Both the position numbers and the translations under genes were made by a program. From the NCBI GenBank assembly GCA_024138015.1, contig JAMXBB010000003.1:9749265-9813264 (forward strand): a stretch of 64,000 bases of DNA, given 5' to 3'. How positions within the stretch are numbered: the first letter of the stretch is position 1; each line of letters begins with the position of its first letter. Source of the DNA: Lumnitzera littorea. Its lineage: Eukaryota; Streptophyta; Magnoliopsida; Myrtales; Combretaceae. Shown piece by piece: positions 49,348 to 62,633 of the stretch. The notes under the pieces are model-generated. The model had not been told where the DNA came from. It saw only the letters and a program-made list of their open reading frames with translations, and did not search any database.

Positions 49348-51387
49348 TTTCATAGTACATAACACAAATCCCTACTTTATTAAGCTAAGATCAAGAGCAA
49401 TTTCTAACTCCTTAATTATTTATCTAAAGGCTTTTTTTAAATAATTTAACTACTTTACATAATTAATTTAAATTAATCATAACATAGGAATTATAGTTAT
49501 TTATTGATCATGACTAATCATTCATTAAATAAAGTATTAGAGCACTAGCCTCTCTAAATAATTAAGAACGTTCGGTTAACTGCCAAGATTAGGGCTCGTT
49601 AATTGCCAACCAAAAAGAATTTTTCTCTATAATTCTTTTAAATTTTTGTAAGCATTTCTTCCATCTAAAAATTCACGCCTTAAAGAATCAAAACAAGCTC
49701 TTTATCCATGAAATTTTCGATTGCGAAATGAACTTACAACAAATTTACTACAGGTTTAGTTAGAGGAAATAGCTATTCAATTCCCCTTTTGTTTCTTATG
49801 GAATTGTTATCACGACATTTAGTTCAATTTTCAACCCGTAATAGTAATTCCATGTAACCCCACAATCATTATCTTTTTCTTCCTCTCCATCATTGTTCAC
49901 CACCAACACCAACATACAACATCACACACCGTTACCAAATAGCTACCGGTACACCACCACCAAACCTACCTACCACCATACAACTTACTGTCTTCTCTCA
50001 TTTCTCTGATCCCATCAATAATAAACTCATAAACCTAGCAAATTTCAAAAAACATAAAAAAAAAAAACAATATTTTAGTGGTGCTAGTTAGGGAGCATAT
50101 TGTTGGAAAGGAGGTGAATGAAGCTTGTCTAGTGACACTCAAGATTGGGTCTTCAATTAGTAGTTGTTCATGGTTATTTTCGTCAAAAAGAGGATGACTT
50201 TGCATAATTTGGAAGACGAGGAAGCCAAGCAATGATGGTATTTTGCTTCAAAATTTTGTACTTATGCTTAAAGAAGAAGAGAGTAAGGGTTCTGCTGGTT
50301 CTTGTAAAGAAAGAGAGAATCAAAATTTGATATCTCTCTTAGTTATTTTTTACTAACAAGAACTACTTCTTTGAGGCTTTTGAGGATAAGGAAACTAAGA
50401 CTAATGATAATTATAGTCGATTTTATATGTTTGGCTTCAAATTTGAAGAGAAAGAAAGAGTGGGTTTAATGACAGCTTTAGAGAAGGATAGCCTATATTT
50501 GAAGTTATTTAAGAGAAATTAGAGAAGAATTCTCGATTTTTTATGGTGACTATCAATGGTGATTGTACGCTATATAATTCTGTAGAATCTATAGTATAGT
50601 GTAGGAAGAAGTCAAAGAAGTTGAAAGAAGAAGGAATAAGGGTAATATGGTTTTTTAAGTCCTAATATAAGTTTAATCCTTAGATGCCTTTTTGTTCAAC
50701 TAAACTATGTAACGGGCTATTACAACCTTATTTTATTCCATAATAATTGAAATGTCATTCCTCCCTTATTTAATTCAACAAAGTGAACGAACAGTTAATC
50801 ATTCATTCATAAATTTATTAATACAAACAACTCATAAACTTCAATTTCTCTTCAACAAAATTCCTATTATTATTCTAACAATATTTGTTATGAATATTCC
50901 ATTGATGATATTTGTTACAAGTAATCCAAAAATTAATATAACTTCTAATTAATCAATATCCAACATTTTCCTCATTTCCCTCATATTTAGACCCAAGAGT
51001 AGATCTTAATTAATATATTAATAAAAATATATACACCAAGATAATGTCTAAATCAATAACCTTATATCTTCTAGTAAAAAAAAAAAAAAAAAAAACAACC
51101 ATTTATGAAATTTCCATGATTTTAATATATTTTATAAATCTTCACAATTAAACCCCAATCCAACTACTCTAATCTTTAATTAACCGTTTGTTAGGGTTGC
51201 TATAACTGATCAATCACGTACAACAAGTGTACTAGGTGACTTAAGAGACGTCTTGAATTGATTGCACTTAGAGGAATGTTGTTAGAAAGAAGCATAAGGA
51301 AAGAGTGGGAAAACTCAGTATCTCAAGTGCTCGTGTGTGATGGTGAATCAAACTTAATGTTCTTAACTGTTCTTTGGTTCCTCTGGA
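49348..51387. other. Unassigned DNA, no supported gene
   Basis: A CCACCA/ACCAAC-rich stretch lies at 49,900-49,985 and an A run at 51,077-51,095. At 50,708 'TGTAACGGGCTATTACA' resembles an LTR terminus but has no partner. The frames at 50,035-50,232 and 50,752-50,952 have no recognisable domain. Confidence 0.4.
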
Positions 51388-51392
51388 CAAAT

Positions 51393-54300
51393 TGTCACGC
51401 CCCGAAGCGGCAGAGTTGTAATAGCCCCGCCGTGTAAACCACCCTAAGATAGAAGTTAGCCTCACAACCGCTATCCTAGACCTGATCTACACAAGGCGTC
51501 CGCAACTAACCCGCTTTGAAGTAGACAATTTGTAATTTAAATAAATCATTCACCTATAAAAGTGAGGAATTATATATATATGTTATCATTCAATTATTGC
51601 AATTAAAGTTTACAACATTTCTCTATAGTATATTCCCTAGTTATTACATCACTCGGAAATGAAAAATAATTCTAAAATAAAAACTTAGACCTTAAAATAT
51701 GTGTTTATTCTTCAATGTTTTTCCTCACTCCCCAGGATCCAGCAGTTGCTAGCTTCTGAGTAATTGGTTGCCGCTTCTTAGCCAGCACCTGCATGACGTC
51801 TATAGGGATGTGAGCAACCACAGCTTAGTAAGTAGGGACGGAGGACTTAAAACTATACCATACACACAACAAGGTTTTCAATCACTTATTAAGTGCAATG
51901 CATGTGCAACCAAATGCCATCGCACGACGTTGTCCGACCCGTCGTGAGATTAGAGAAATTGCGCCCGCTCTAATCCGGGTTGAGGAGTTACCGTTAATGC
52001 AACAGCTCACGACCAAACCCAGGCTTGTGTAATGGAGACCTTGCTCCTCCCGCGACTACCTTCGAACCACTGTCTTCATCCCCGCCGCGACCTCCTCTCC
52101 TATCACTTAGTTCGACTGAGGATGAAGAAGGAACCATTTTGCAATCCTGCGCTATCCCTTCCGAAGGGGTCGGTATTTGGCCGGAGAGTCCTAAATCCCC
52201 TAACGGGTTGCCATGCATGTTCAATTAAGATTACTGGTCGTATATTTGATTAAGTCCAATTTAGGGTAATCAATCATTACATACAATTCATACAGTATGT
52301 ACCAGAGCAACAAGCAGAATCATGGCATCACCCATAATCAAGCACATGCATACATTCAACTATCTAACAAGCACAACCAAGCATAATCTTAAGCCTCCAA
52401 AAATACAGCAACGTATTAATCCCAACTTACCTCAACTCCTCGCTCGCTCACTCGAGGTCCGATTTGCTCAGGCCATCGCCGGTTATCCCTATAACACGAA
52501 CGTGGTTTCAGCTTTTCATATAACTGTTATAGGTTCGTTTTATCCTATAATGCTTCTTGTTAGGTTTTGTTTAAGGTTTAATATGCCTAATTATCTAGGT
52601 ATTAAGTCTTTTACAATTATTTTAGGTTTAGGGTTAGGTTCAGGTTCGGTTTGAACATCGATTTCTAAACCAGGTTTTTAGTTCGATTTTTAAGTAGCGT
52701 TTTATATTCTAACCCTAGAAATTAGTTTCAACCCATAATGTGAAATTAATCACATTATTTCCCGATAACCTAAATACCATCATTACCCTTTGTCAGTGTT
52801 TATTTTACTCGGTACACTTAAATCCATATTAGTGTACCGAATTCACTCCTAATGTGATAAATTTTTACATTTTTCATATAATTCCATAAATTCAAGTTTC
52901 CTATCAGATTTATTGTGCGTTTTTATTATTCTCAAAATATCAATTTTTATTATAATATTTTCTATTTATTATATTTTCAAAAATTACACATTATGCATTA
53001 TTGCATATTATGCACATAATGCATTTCTAATATTTCTATTACCCTAATTACCATCTCTAAACACCAATTATTATTTCAAAATGTCTAAATCCATCCTAAA
53101 TCAAATTTTACTCCAAATTTCCCTAATTTACAAAATTAACTATTTTTTTCCTATTACTCATTTATTACATAATTAACCTAATAATTACATCTAATACCCT
53201 AAATGCTATAAGTATCATACTCCATCAGATCTCAACACCCTAAAACATCTACTTATTCACTAAGTCAGAAATTAATAATTTAATTACTTAATTAATCCTA
53301 AATTACCCATTTTATGCCTCATTTTAGGACCTAAAAATTATCTAAAAATTTTGAAAATTAATTTTTGAAAACGGGCTTCATAGCACTGTTCTAAATCATA
53401 TGAGAATCCTACAGAAAAATTTTGAGCCCCAAACTAAATCCCTAAGCCTATTTAATTTCCGGTTTAATCATGCTCGGTTTTGCACAATTTCTTAGGGACC
53501 ATATACTACGGAACATAATTTCATCAAAATAACATTTTTCATAAAAACTACATACAAAAATATCCCAGAATAACAAAATTCATAATTTTCTAATTATATT
53601 TACTATTTTTACAAAATTTCACAAAATCGGGCTGGAAATCGGACTCACCGATTTGGGTGGCTCCGACCACCGCGGGCCGCCGTGGCCTTGTCGGCTGGCC
53701 TGGGCGCTGCCACCACCGTGTGGTGGTGGTGGCCGTCCGCTTCCAGCTGCTCATCTGGTGAGGGTTCCCTTTAGAAGCCCTAATTGCACAGATTTTTCTA
53801 ATTTTTTTCCAAATCGAATTTTTCTCTCAATTTTCGACTCTCCCTAATTTTCTCTGATTCCCAACTGTCCAAATGAGTTCCTGGATTTTTCCTGCTATTT
53901 ATAGGGCTTTAGTGTAATTGTTATGCATTAAATTAGATAAGACAATTACTTTATCCCTTAAATTTTGGCTTTTGTGTTGCTTAATTCTTATTGGTTAATT
54001 TTTCTTTTCCTTATCCTGACATGCCATGACCAAGTTTACATCATTCCACACCCTTCTGATTTTTGCTCAATTATTTTATAATTTTCTTTAATTATTTGCT
54101 TAGTTTTCGACCAATTTTAGTAATTACGCGTATTTTTTTTCTACACGTAAATACATGTGGGGTACACGTGAACATTCCTAAATATTATTTTGGTCATTCT
54201 AAAATTTTTAGTATACATATAATCTGTCTCTAATAATTTATTAGTTATTATATTACACTTTTTGCCTTTTTGGTAATTAGCAGTTATTATGCTTAAAATT

Positions 54301-54485
54301 TGAAAATTTTATAAACTCCTATTTTACTACTTATTTTCTTAAATTTAAGTTTACAGGGTCATTTTTACTGATATCTTGTTAAATAGTTTATAATTTGGGT
54401 TTGATCGGATCTTTTAACCGATCGCCCTAAACCTTGAGTTCTATGTTCAATCTTACGGTTACTTGACTGAACTTTGGGGCTTACA
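51393..54485 (-). mobile_element. Family B solo LTR with perfect 5-bp target duplication
   Basis: 3,093 bp. On the plus strand it runs from TGTCACGCCCCGAAG to CTTTGGGGCTTACA. The identical pentamer CAAAT flanks it at 51,388-51,392 and 54,486-54,490. TG...CA ends, a 5-bp duplication and no interior define a solo LTR, produced by recombination between the two LTRs of a complete element. It is the best-preserved and most GC-rich family B copy. Orientation is taken as minus, because plant gypsy LTRs usually end in a GGGGCGTGACA-like motif. The overlapping frames at 52,025-52,253 and 53,653-53,847 lie in the conserved LTR blocks and are not genes. Confidence 0.85.
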
Positions 54486-54490
54486 CAAAT

Positions 54491-54658
54491 TGTTTGTTTG
54501 ATCTTTTGAGGAGTGATTTCAATAGAGCTTCAGTATTTGTCTCAAGCTTGCTAATATTCTAAATAAATCAAATAAGAGAAAAAAGCCTCTTATTTATAAA
54601 GTTTGGAGACTAATCTTATCCCTCAAATGGCTTTAAGATGAATGACTGAAATTGAGCC
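54491..54658. other. Shared target DNA between two solo LTRs
   Basis: A 170-bp piece of the pre-insertion sequence. Joined across the two LTRs it continues 51,200-51,387 on the left and 58,286 onward on the right. It contains 'CTTATTTATAAAG' at 54,589-54,601, so the ancestral target may itself have been a transposon. Confidence 0.5.
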
Positions 54659-54663
54659 TTAGT

Positions 54664-57600
54664 TGTAAACCCCGCAAATTTAGCTTTTTAGATAACGATT
54701 CGATTTAAAAATTATAGGTAATTATCTTAACTTAACCGAGTTGAAAAATTTAACACTAATTAAAATTTTAAACTTGAATATAATATAAAGGAAAAAAAAA
54801 AACCTTAAAAATTTTGATCAAAACCTTAATCGTGTATGAAAACACTAAACCCAATATACGTGTGAGTACCCAAAATTAAACTTGAACTTGAAAAAAACTC
54901 TAAAACTATAATTTTAAGTATATAAAATGAATAATTATATCTTAATAGTAATAAAACCCTAGTCGAATACAATTATTGACCAATACATGTAACCACGTAA
55001 AATTGTTAACGAATGCGTTGCGATAACTCTTAAATACTATAAACATAACGGATAACAATATAATAAATATTTTTTATAAAATTTCAAATATTATTTCTTA
55101 TTATTATTGAATACATAATTTTATAATATTACATTTGGAATTTTGATTTTAGTTATTTCTTTTTTACCTTTTTCCTTCTTCTTTTTTTTCCTTTTCCCTT
55201 CCTTATTTTTTTTTCCTCTACGTATTCGTTTCTTCTACTAGATGTGAACATTAGCAACAACCCATGTGTATAAAAAACACATGGTGGACATTAAATGAAT
55301 GAGATATGGCCTTATCACTTAAGGATTATATTATATCTTAATCATTTTATTTTTTTTTTTACTTTGTACTTTTGACTTTTTCACCTCCTTTCTTCTTTAT
55401 GGTTGCTACTTTTGTTTTTCTTTCCCAACCTCTAAGTATCCAAATTCAAAACTAAACACAACTTCCCTTTTTCAAACCATGAAAACCCCTTTCCCACTTC
55501 CTTCTTATTTTCTTTTGGTAATTCCTTTCCATTTCCAATTACATCAAGTAAATCAAGAAGAAGAAGAAGCTTTCCAAACCATTACACATCAAATTACTAA
55601 GAGAAATAGGTAAATAGTATGTATATTATAATTATTTTGTATTAACCATTTATATGTATTCTTTTTTATACATGTATTTTGTGGAATTTTTACGTATTAT
55701 AAAGTTATGTAATGGGTTTATATATAAAATTAGTATTTCCTTATGATATGTGTTCATATATGTATAAATATTTAAGTATATTCAAGTATACATATATGTT
55801 ATATCTAATTCTACAAATGTTTGGTATAAATAGATTTAGGTACATGTATATATATGCATATATAATAGTACATATATGATGTATTTTCAATAAATATATA
55901 TATAGATGTAGCCATATATGTAGGTATGCATGTATAAATTATAAAATTAATAATAATAAAAATAAAAAAATAATACAAGTATAATATATATAGGTATCAT
56001 ATATGCATATATATGCGTATAGCACATAAAGTATATTTAAGTTTAGATTATTTAATTACATATGTATGTATGTATGAATAAGTCAAGGGAAATTAATTAC
56101 ATAAGTATATATATACGTATAAAAATATGTATATTAATAGTATAGTATATATAAATATGTAAGTATTCTTAAATAGTACATGTATAATATACTATAATAC
56201 TAAATTAATTAATAAGATAAAATAATATATATATATATAAGTAGATAAACCATGATTCTCAAAGAAAAAGAAAATAATAAATTTTCAAAATTTAATAAAA
56301 TATAATAATGAATATAATTATATACATATTAATTAAAAATACAAAATAGGAAAAAAAACTTGAAAAATATAAAAAAAAATGTACAAAAATGACACATGAC
56401 ACCTTCCCATGCTGCCACGTCAACATTTAATTAAATCTAATTGAATTCATAATTAAAAATAATAATAAAACAATTAATTACATAGAAGATTATTAAAGTA
56501 TTAAAAATGAATTAAATAAGTCTTAAATCTCAAAAATAGCAAAAATAAGTAAATTGTGATAAAATAGACTTAAAAATAAGAAAATCACAAAAATATAAAA
56601 TTTAGATATTTATTAAATCATAAATATATAAAGAAAAGCTTAAAATAACAATTTATAATTATTTAATTCAAAATAATAAAATTTGTAATATTTTTACTCC
56701 GTAATGAAAACTATGGTCATAACGTCCGAAACAAACCCTGTTACACAAAAATACGTTCGAAAACGATAAAAATTGACTATAAGTTCTTAAAAATCAAAAT
56801 TAAAACGAAAAAGACATACACAATTGAAAATCTAAGATAAACCGAGAAAAATAGGTAAAAAATTTAAGTTAAATTATGTTTATACCATATTTAGGTTATA
56901 GTGAGAAATTAGACAAACAATAATAGATATTTAATTAATCGAGGATTATAGCTTCTCAAAATACTTACAAGTTTTATTATCTTTCAGGTATTCGATTATC
57001 GAGTTCTGAAAATTCCAAAGGTTGAGAGAGTAAGCATTAACCCAAGTGTATACTGCTTGTTATTTGTATGCTGCTTATTAGTTGATACTAATTATTTGAT
57101 TGAATAACTGATTGTTTTGTGTGCTATCATCCGTGTGATTATTTTCTTAAATTAGTAAATATATCTATTCGACTAAAATAACTAGCTATATCTATCATAT
57201 GTTTATGACTCAATTGGTATACCGATTGAGAGCATTAGCTTTGCAGATTTTTTAGAAAAGTATTTTTGGAAATTGTTTTTCTAATCTTAAATATATTTTG
57301 TATGTTTTCTGTGAGGACTAATAGTGCCTATAAATGATACTTTTATCATTAAGGCAAAATTAATATAGTATCTCCAATTGATTACGACAGGACTCACATA
57401 TTCATCCTTGTGGGGCCTTAGATATATTATGATAGCGAAAGGACTCGCTTTATGTGCTTGAGGGTCCTTAGATATGTTCGGTGGATAGCCCTAGCTGGGG
57501 CCTACTTATCTTGATTATTATTTCTCAACTAAAGTAATAGTTGAGTGTCATCTAGAGGAGTGGTGCCCCCAAGCAGCCTCATGTGATTAAGGTGAGGTAC

Positions 57601-58280
57601 TCCATGCTCTATGCTCTACACAGGTAAGTATGGAGGATAATCAATGTGTAGACGACGTAAATCTATATCTTTCATAGTTCAGGACTCCTATAGGTGTGTT
57701 GCTTGCATTTATTATGCATGCATTCATTTCGCTTGTAGATAAATTGCATGTATACTAATAATATTTGATAACTTGTTTAAAAAGTAATAGTAAGGAACGA
57801 ACTCACTGAACCATGGTTTGCTCATTCTCCTATAGTTTCATTTGTAGATTCATTTGTAGGTTCATTTAAGCAAGAATTGGGGAATATCTTGAGAGCAGAG
57901 TACAAACCCGAAATAAGTTTGGTAATGTTAGAGTTAGTTGAAATATGTATAATTGATATAGAAACAATTGATGTAGAAAATATTTATGTAAGATTATGTA
58001 CAATATAAGATTTCTTATAAATTATTAAGTTGTTTTATCTTATCTTAGTTCTTAGTAAGGGATACCAATTCTCTACGATTCTAGTGAACTATGGAATATC
58101 GGATATCCATAGTCACTTATATTTTATAATAAGTTAATTAAATTAAAAATCGAAAACTTTGGTGACTAATCATTTAAAGTTTAATAATCTCTAACTTGTA
58201 AGGCTGTTTTCATATCATGGATACACATATGATATAAAAAATTTAAGAAATCCTATTAGGCCCACCTTAAAGTCATGATA
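54664..58280 (+). mobile_element. Family A solo LTR
   Basis: 3,617 bp, from TGTAAACCCCGCAAATTT at 54,664 to AAGTCATGATA at 58,280 (CA changed to TA). Flanking pentamers TTAGT (54,659-54,663) and TTAGC (58,281-58,285) match at 4 of 5, so it is a solo LTR. It is nearly complete and serves as the reference for the family. It aligns in reverse with 16,290-19,819 and 1-3,224, and directly with 4,543-8,215. Confidence 0.8.
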
Positions 58281-58285
58281 TTAGC

Positions 58286-59681
58286 ATTATAGCTTATCCT
58301 TTCCTTTAGCCTTTATGGGCTTAGATATGGACTTATGATAATTAAAAGAATCCCATTTTTTGTTTAAATAAGGTTGAAGTATGTTAAACTTCTTTCAGAC
58401 CCAATAAAGCCAAATGAAGCCCAAATGAGCTCAAAAAGACTATTTTCAAGTCTACTTTTCATCTACGAAATAATTGAACCAAGTTAAGAGCGAAAAATCG
58501 AGTTTAATAATTCTTGTTCTAAGCCTACTAAGGTAGATCCACCTAAATCTTCCCAAATTGGGCCAATTTCCTAGGCTCTATCACTAGTAAAAAATATTAG
58601 TCCATTGCATTAAATTAGGTTAGAAACCCAACTACCAAAAGGTCCTCTACATTAACTAATTTTATATTCAATAATCAAAGAGGTTATCTTAAGTTGATGA
58701 TTTGTACTCCCTAAAACACACTTGATTGGCCAATTAAGCCTCTCCACTGATTTTGCAAAGATTTGATTATCTTTGCAAATACAACACAACAAGTACCTTA
58801 ACCTCTCCACATTAAGTATTGAATGAATATGGATAAAAAAATTGACAATTTTGCAATAATCTTAATGACTCCACCACAAGTTGTGCCACCACCAATAGAA
58901 AATGCATGATCTTTGGTTACTTGAATTTATGAAACAAGTAATTAGGTATTGCTTGTCACAAAATTCAAACTGAAAAGCAAGATGACCTTACCTAATCACA
59001 AATCCATTTGAATCTCCAATGCTTCTCACTAAAATCACTTGTTGTCTCTCGAATTTTTTAGAGCTTATTGTATTAATCCATACCTTAGATCATAAAAGAC
59101 GTAAGAATTTCAAGGGGGAAAAAAGAACAATCAATCTTATCGGGGGAAAAAAAATCAAAAGATTGAATTTTTTTTACCAGGCTGAAGAGGCGCCCAATAA
59201 AATATGGTGCTCTTAAGGTTTCTATTGTCTTTTCATACTTACATTATCGGTTTCAATAGAGGCCATAGTAGCTATACATGATAGCATGCATTGAATCCTT
59301 TGTATTTATAATTACATATTCCGCATTAATCTATTAATTTTAGAAAAACAAAATGAAAGGGTAAATTACTAAACTATCCTTCATTATTTTGACTTTATTA
59401 TTTTAGGGTATTTCATGCATGCCTGCAAAACCTATATTAATTCAACGAAAATGGTAACTTAATGAAATCATTATGCTAATTCTCAATAAAATATAATTTA
59501 AAAGAAGGAACCATAAAAATGTTACTAGAGTATTTCATGTATAGCACATTACTTGTTTAAAAATTGCCTGTAATTAGTGTTTTTGAGCATGATGGAGTTT
59601 GTCCAATAACGATTGAAAATGTCTTGATTCATTAATTAAGGTATACCCAGTTAGCTTGTATAAAGAAATATTCATTGTTTT
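58286..59681. other. Unassigned DNA, no supported gene
   Basis: Moderately AT-rich. The frame at 59,019-59,216 shows no known domain. No repeat ends are recognised. Confidence 0.4.
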
Positions 59682-61705
59682 TGTGAGACCTCATGATTAA
59701 GTGTTTTACGTGAATTTTGAGATATTGTGGTACTAATTTATAAAGCCATGGTTGTGAACACCTTATTAATATAAGCTTGAAACTTTTGGGTGAATAGTTG
59801 AAATGGACCCATAAGTATTTATTGGCTTAGCTATTCACTATTTTTTACCTAGGGGATTTAAGGAATTAAGGGGTGGAAATCAAGGGGAAAAGTGGGTTTT
59901 TGGAAGGAAATAATCAAAATCGAGTAAGTCACTAGTTGTTCTTAAAAAAAAAATTGTTTTTCTCTTATTTAGATAAAGGAAACTTAAGAAAAATGTGCCT
60001 TTTTAAGAGAGTAGCCCGAGAATCACTAGTTAGAGTATTAGGGCCCTAAGAAACAAAGTGTAAGTCAACTTATTTATACAATTTTGCAAGTTCTTTTATA
60101 TTCTATATTCGGAGTTTGTGTATGTCACGAAGAGTATGTGTACACAGATTTTGTGCATCTATATGTTTCTATGCAGTTTGTATGCCATATGGTGTTTGTA
60201 GGTATGTATATCAGGTGAGCATGTAGCATGAGAGGTATATTTATGTTGTGTGCAAGTGATGTATATGTGTATGCATTTGGAGAGTTAGTGAACATCGTTT
60301 GTGTATGAGTTAGGTGTGTGTGCATGTATCAAAATGTATTGTATGTGAGTGTGCAATATCATGCAGGTGAAATGAGTATGTATGTACGGTGAGGCATGAG
60401 AGCGGTGTGTAGTATATGTGTCAAGGACGTACATGTGTATGAGAGAAGGGAAGAGAGATGAGAGGTAGAGAAAGAGAGAGAGAAAAAGAAAATAGTAGAA
60501 AAAAAAAAGAAAAGAATAAATAAATAAATAATATATATTTATATATATTATGTAAATATATTATGAATATTATATATATATATATATTAAATGTATGTAT
60601 AACATGAAATAATGTATATAATATGTGATGTTCGTATGTATGTAATGGTTGGTGTATGTATATTATTAGACGTTGAAAAAATATATGGAGTGCAGGTTGG
60701 AAGCTCAAAGTATGGGGCAAAAGGTTGAGTTAAAAGGAAGGAAGTATTGAGTTACAAAATTTAATAAATTCTAAACTAGTATTTATATTTTGAATAGGTA
60801 TTAGGAGATGTATAGTATCAGATTTTTTTGAGATAAGAGATCCAAGTACGAGATACATGTTTGATAGATGTGTGTGTTAGGCTAATATATATAAATTGTA
60901 TTAAACTAAAGCTTAGACTTAATTGTTTACTAATTGTGCTTGACTTTGACCACCCACTGGTTAGGTCTAGTAATGCTAGTGAGGCACTTGATGATCTTTA
61001 TGCGACGTTATTCTTGGTAAAATCCTGTATTGAAAAGATCTAAGTAGATCAATGATAGTTTTTGGCACTCAAGCAACTGAAGAGGACCTAACACCAATAC
61101 TTATATAGTAATTATATATTGTATATATATGGATCGTGAGTAACCCTAAATCTCAAGACGCTGAGATTGTGCTATTTATGGACTTAAGTGACATGATTTA
61201 AAATCAGTTGTTTATTGTATTTATGATGATACTCGTGTGTGTGCTTCTCTTGTTAAATGTATGTTCATGCACATGTGTATAGTATTCTATACTAGGCATT
61301 GGCTCACCTTACAAGGATTACTATTTTTCAACTATAGCTTTAAGTATTATTAATAATGTGGAGCATTATCATGATGTAGGGTATGATCATTAATTGAAGA
61401 TGAGAAATATTGCTACTTTGATAGTAGGTCACGATATACGTAAGTACTAGGCCTAAGTTATGTTAAGTCATGAGCTCTTTATTTTAGTTGTACAGGTTAT
61501 ACTGGGTATTTAACATATTTAGTGGATTGAATGGTTTATTATGTCATTCCTAGTTGTAAATTAAGGAGATTATTTATTATGAGAGTTGGCATATTTGTAT
61601 TTAATTGTTGAATTTGAACAGGTTACAAGTTCCTAGATACCTAACATGTCAGTAGAAGCTAGGGATACGTAGCAAGTTATAGTATCTTAGGTTCAAGGCA
61701 TTACA
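59682..61705 (+). mobile_element. Family D 5' LTR (Ty3/gypsy)
   Basis: 2,024 bp, starting TGTGAGACCTCATG and ending GGCATTACA. It is followed two bases later by a primer-binding site. The first 180 bp match the partial 3' LTR at 61,939. The purine-rich and (TA)n tract at 60,430-60,600 lies inside. Open frames here (for example 60,421-60,720 minus) are low-complexity. Confidence 0.75.
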
Positions 61706-61707
61706 AA

Positions 61708-61719
61708 TAGTATCAAAGC
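61708..61719 (+). other. Primer-binding site, initiator-tRNA-Met type
   Basis: TAGTATCAAAGC, matching TGGTATCAGAGC at 10 of 12 positions, two bases after the 5' LTR. Confidence 0.8.
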
Positions 61720-61938
61720 GAATCATCTACCAACAAGGTGGATGATTTGGGTCTGGCTCCAGTTTAGAGAAGAGGTCTAAGGAAGGTGAGGAGTGTCATC
61801 AAGGTGTAACTCTTTATATGTTTCTAGGATGATATATAGGTAATGGGTGACTCGAATTGTATACCGAAAAAGGAGGAAGATCTAGGCCCAATCGTAAAGT
61901 TTCGTGACGAGAACTTCACGTATTTAAGAGGAGGAGAT
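61720..61938 (+). mobile_element. Minimal interior of the family D element, ending in the PPT
   Basis: Only about 220 bp separate PBS and PPT. The 3' part reads 'TTTCGTGACGAGAACTTC', then 'AAGAGGAGGAGAT' (61,926-61,938). This is the standard end of plant gypsy pol ('TTTCGAGGACGAAA...') followed by the polypurine tract. The 5' part shows no gag that I can identify. The cis-acting replication signals are kept while all coding sequence is lost. Confidence 0.75.
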
Positions 61939-62117
61939 TGTAAGACCCTATGATTAAGTGTCTCACATAGATTGTGGAAGGTTATGATACTAGTTCATAA
62001 GGTCATAATTATGAACACCATATCAACACAAGCTTAAAACTTTTGGGCCAAGTGATTGAAATGAACCTATTAGTGTTTGTTGGTTAGGCTATTCACTACT
62101 TTTGGCCTAAAGCATTA
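61939..62117 (+). mobile_element. Family D 3' LTR, first 180 bp only
   Basis: Starts TGTAAGACCCTATG after the PPT and aligns with 59,682-59,860. Similarity ends at about 62,117 in both, so the rest of the LTR is deleted or replaced. Confidence 0.75.
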
Positions 62118-62625
62118 TAGCTTTAAACTATCTTAAATTGAACTCTCTTTAGTTTAAAGATAAGTCACTTAACTAAGACTACAAAGTGATTGTAATTCGT
62201 AAATTTTAAAAATAACACCACCAAACCTTTAAAGATTTAAAGAAGACGAAACCAAGTTCTTTTAATGGTGGGAAGGTAATTTCCAAAGCGAAAGGTCACT
62301 AACCAAGAAAACGAAGAATTTATTATAGGTAGAGATAAAGTTCATCACATCTATAAAATAAGAAAAAAGACTTAATGGTACTAATACGTTACATAAATTG
62401 ATTAGAAACATACAAATATTAATAAAAATTATATATATAATAATATAGGAACATACTTTTTAAAAAGATACTAACAATATTTCCATGTGTCAAACTTTTA
62501 GTAGTATTTATACACCACTCCTTTCAATATCCCTTTGTACTCATTCTACATAGGTAAATAGATTACTAGGGATTGAGTTTTAATTTACTAGGAAATGGGG
62601 AATCGAAATGTGGCAAATTTCACCA
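62118..62625. other. Unassigned AT-rich DNA
   Basis: No gene or repeat end recognised. Confidence 0.5.
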
Positions 62626-62633
62626 TTGTTTAT

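Noticed and set aside
52025..52253. Overlapping GC-richer open frames as genes
   Set aside because: They lie in the conserved block of the family B LTR, which recurs decayed at 19,832, 22,455, 31,290 and 48,520.
51393..54485. A TIR DNA transposon with inverted ends
   Set aside because: 5-bp duplication, TG...CA ends and no transposase fit a solo LTR. The related family A has PBS and PPT at the expected junctions.
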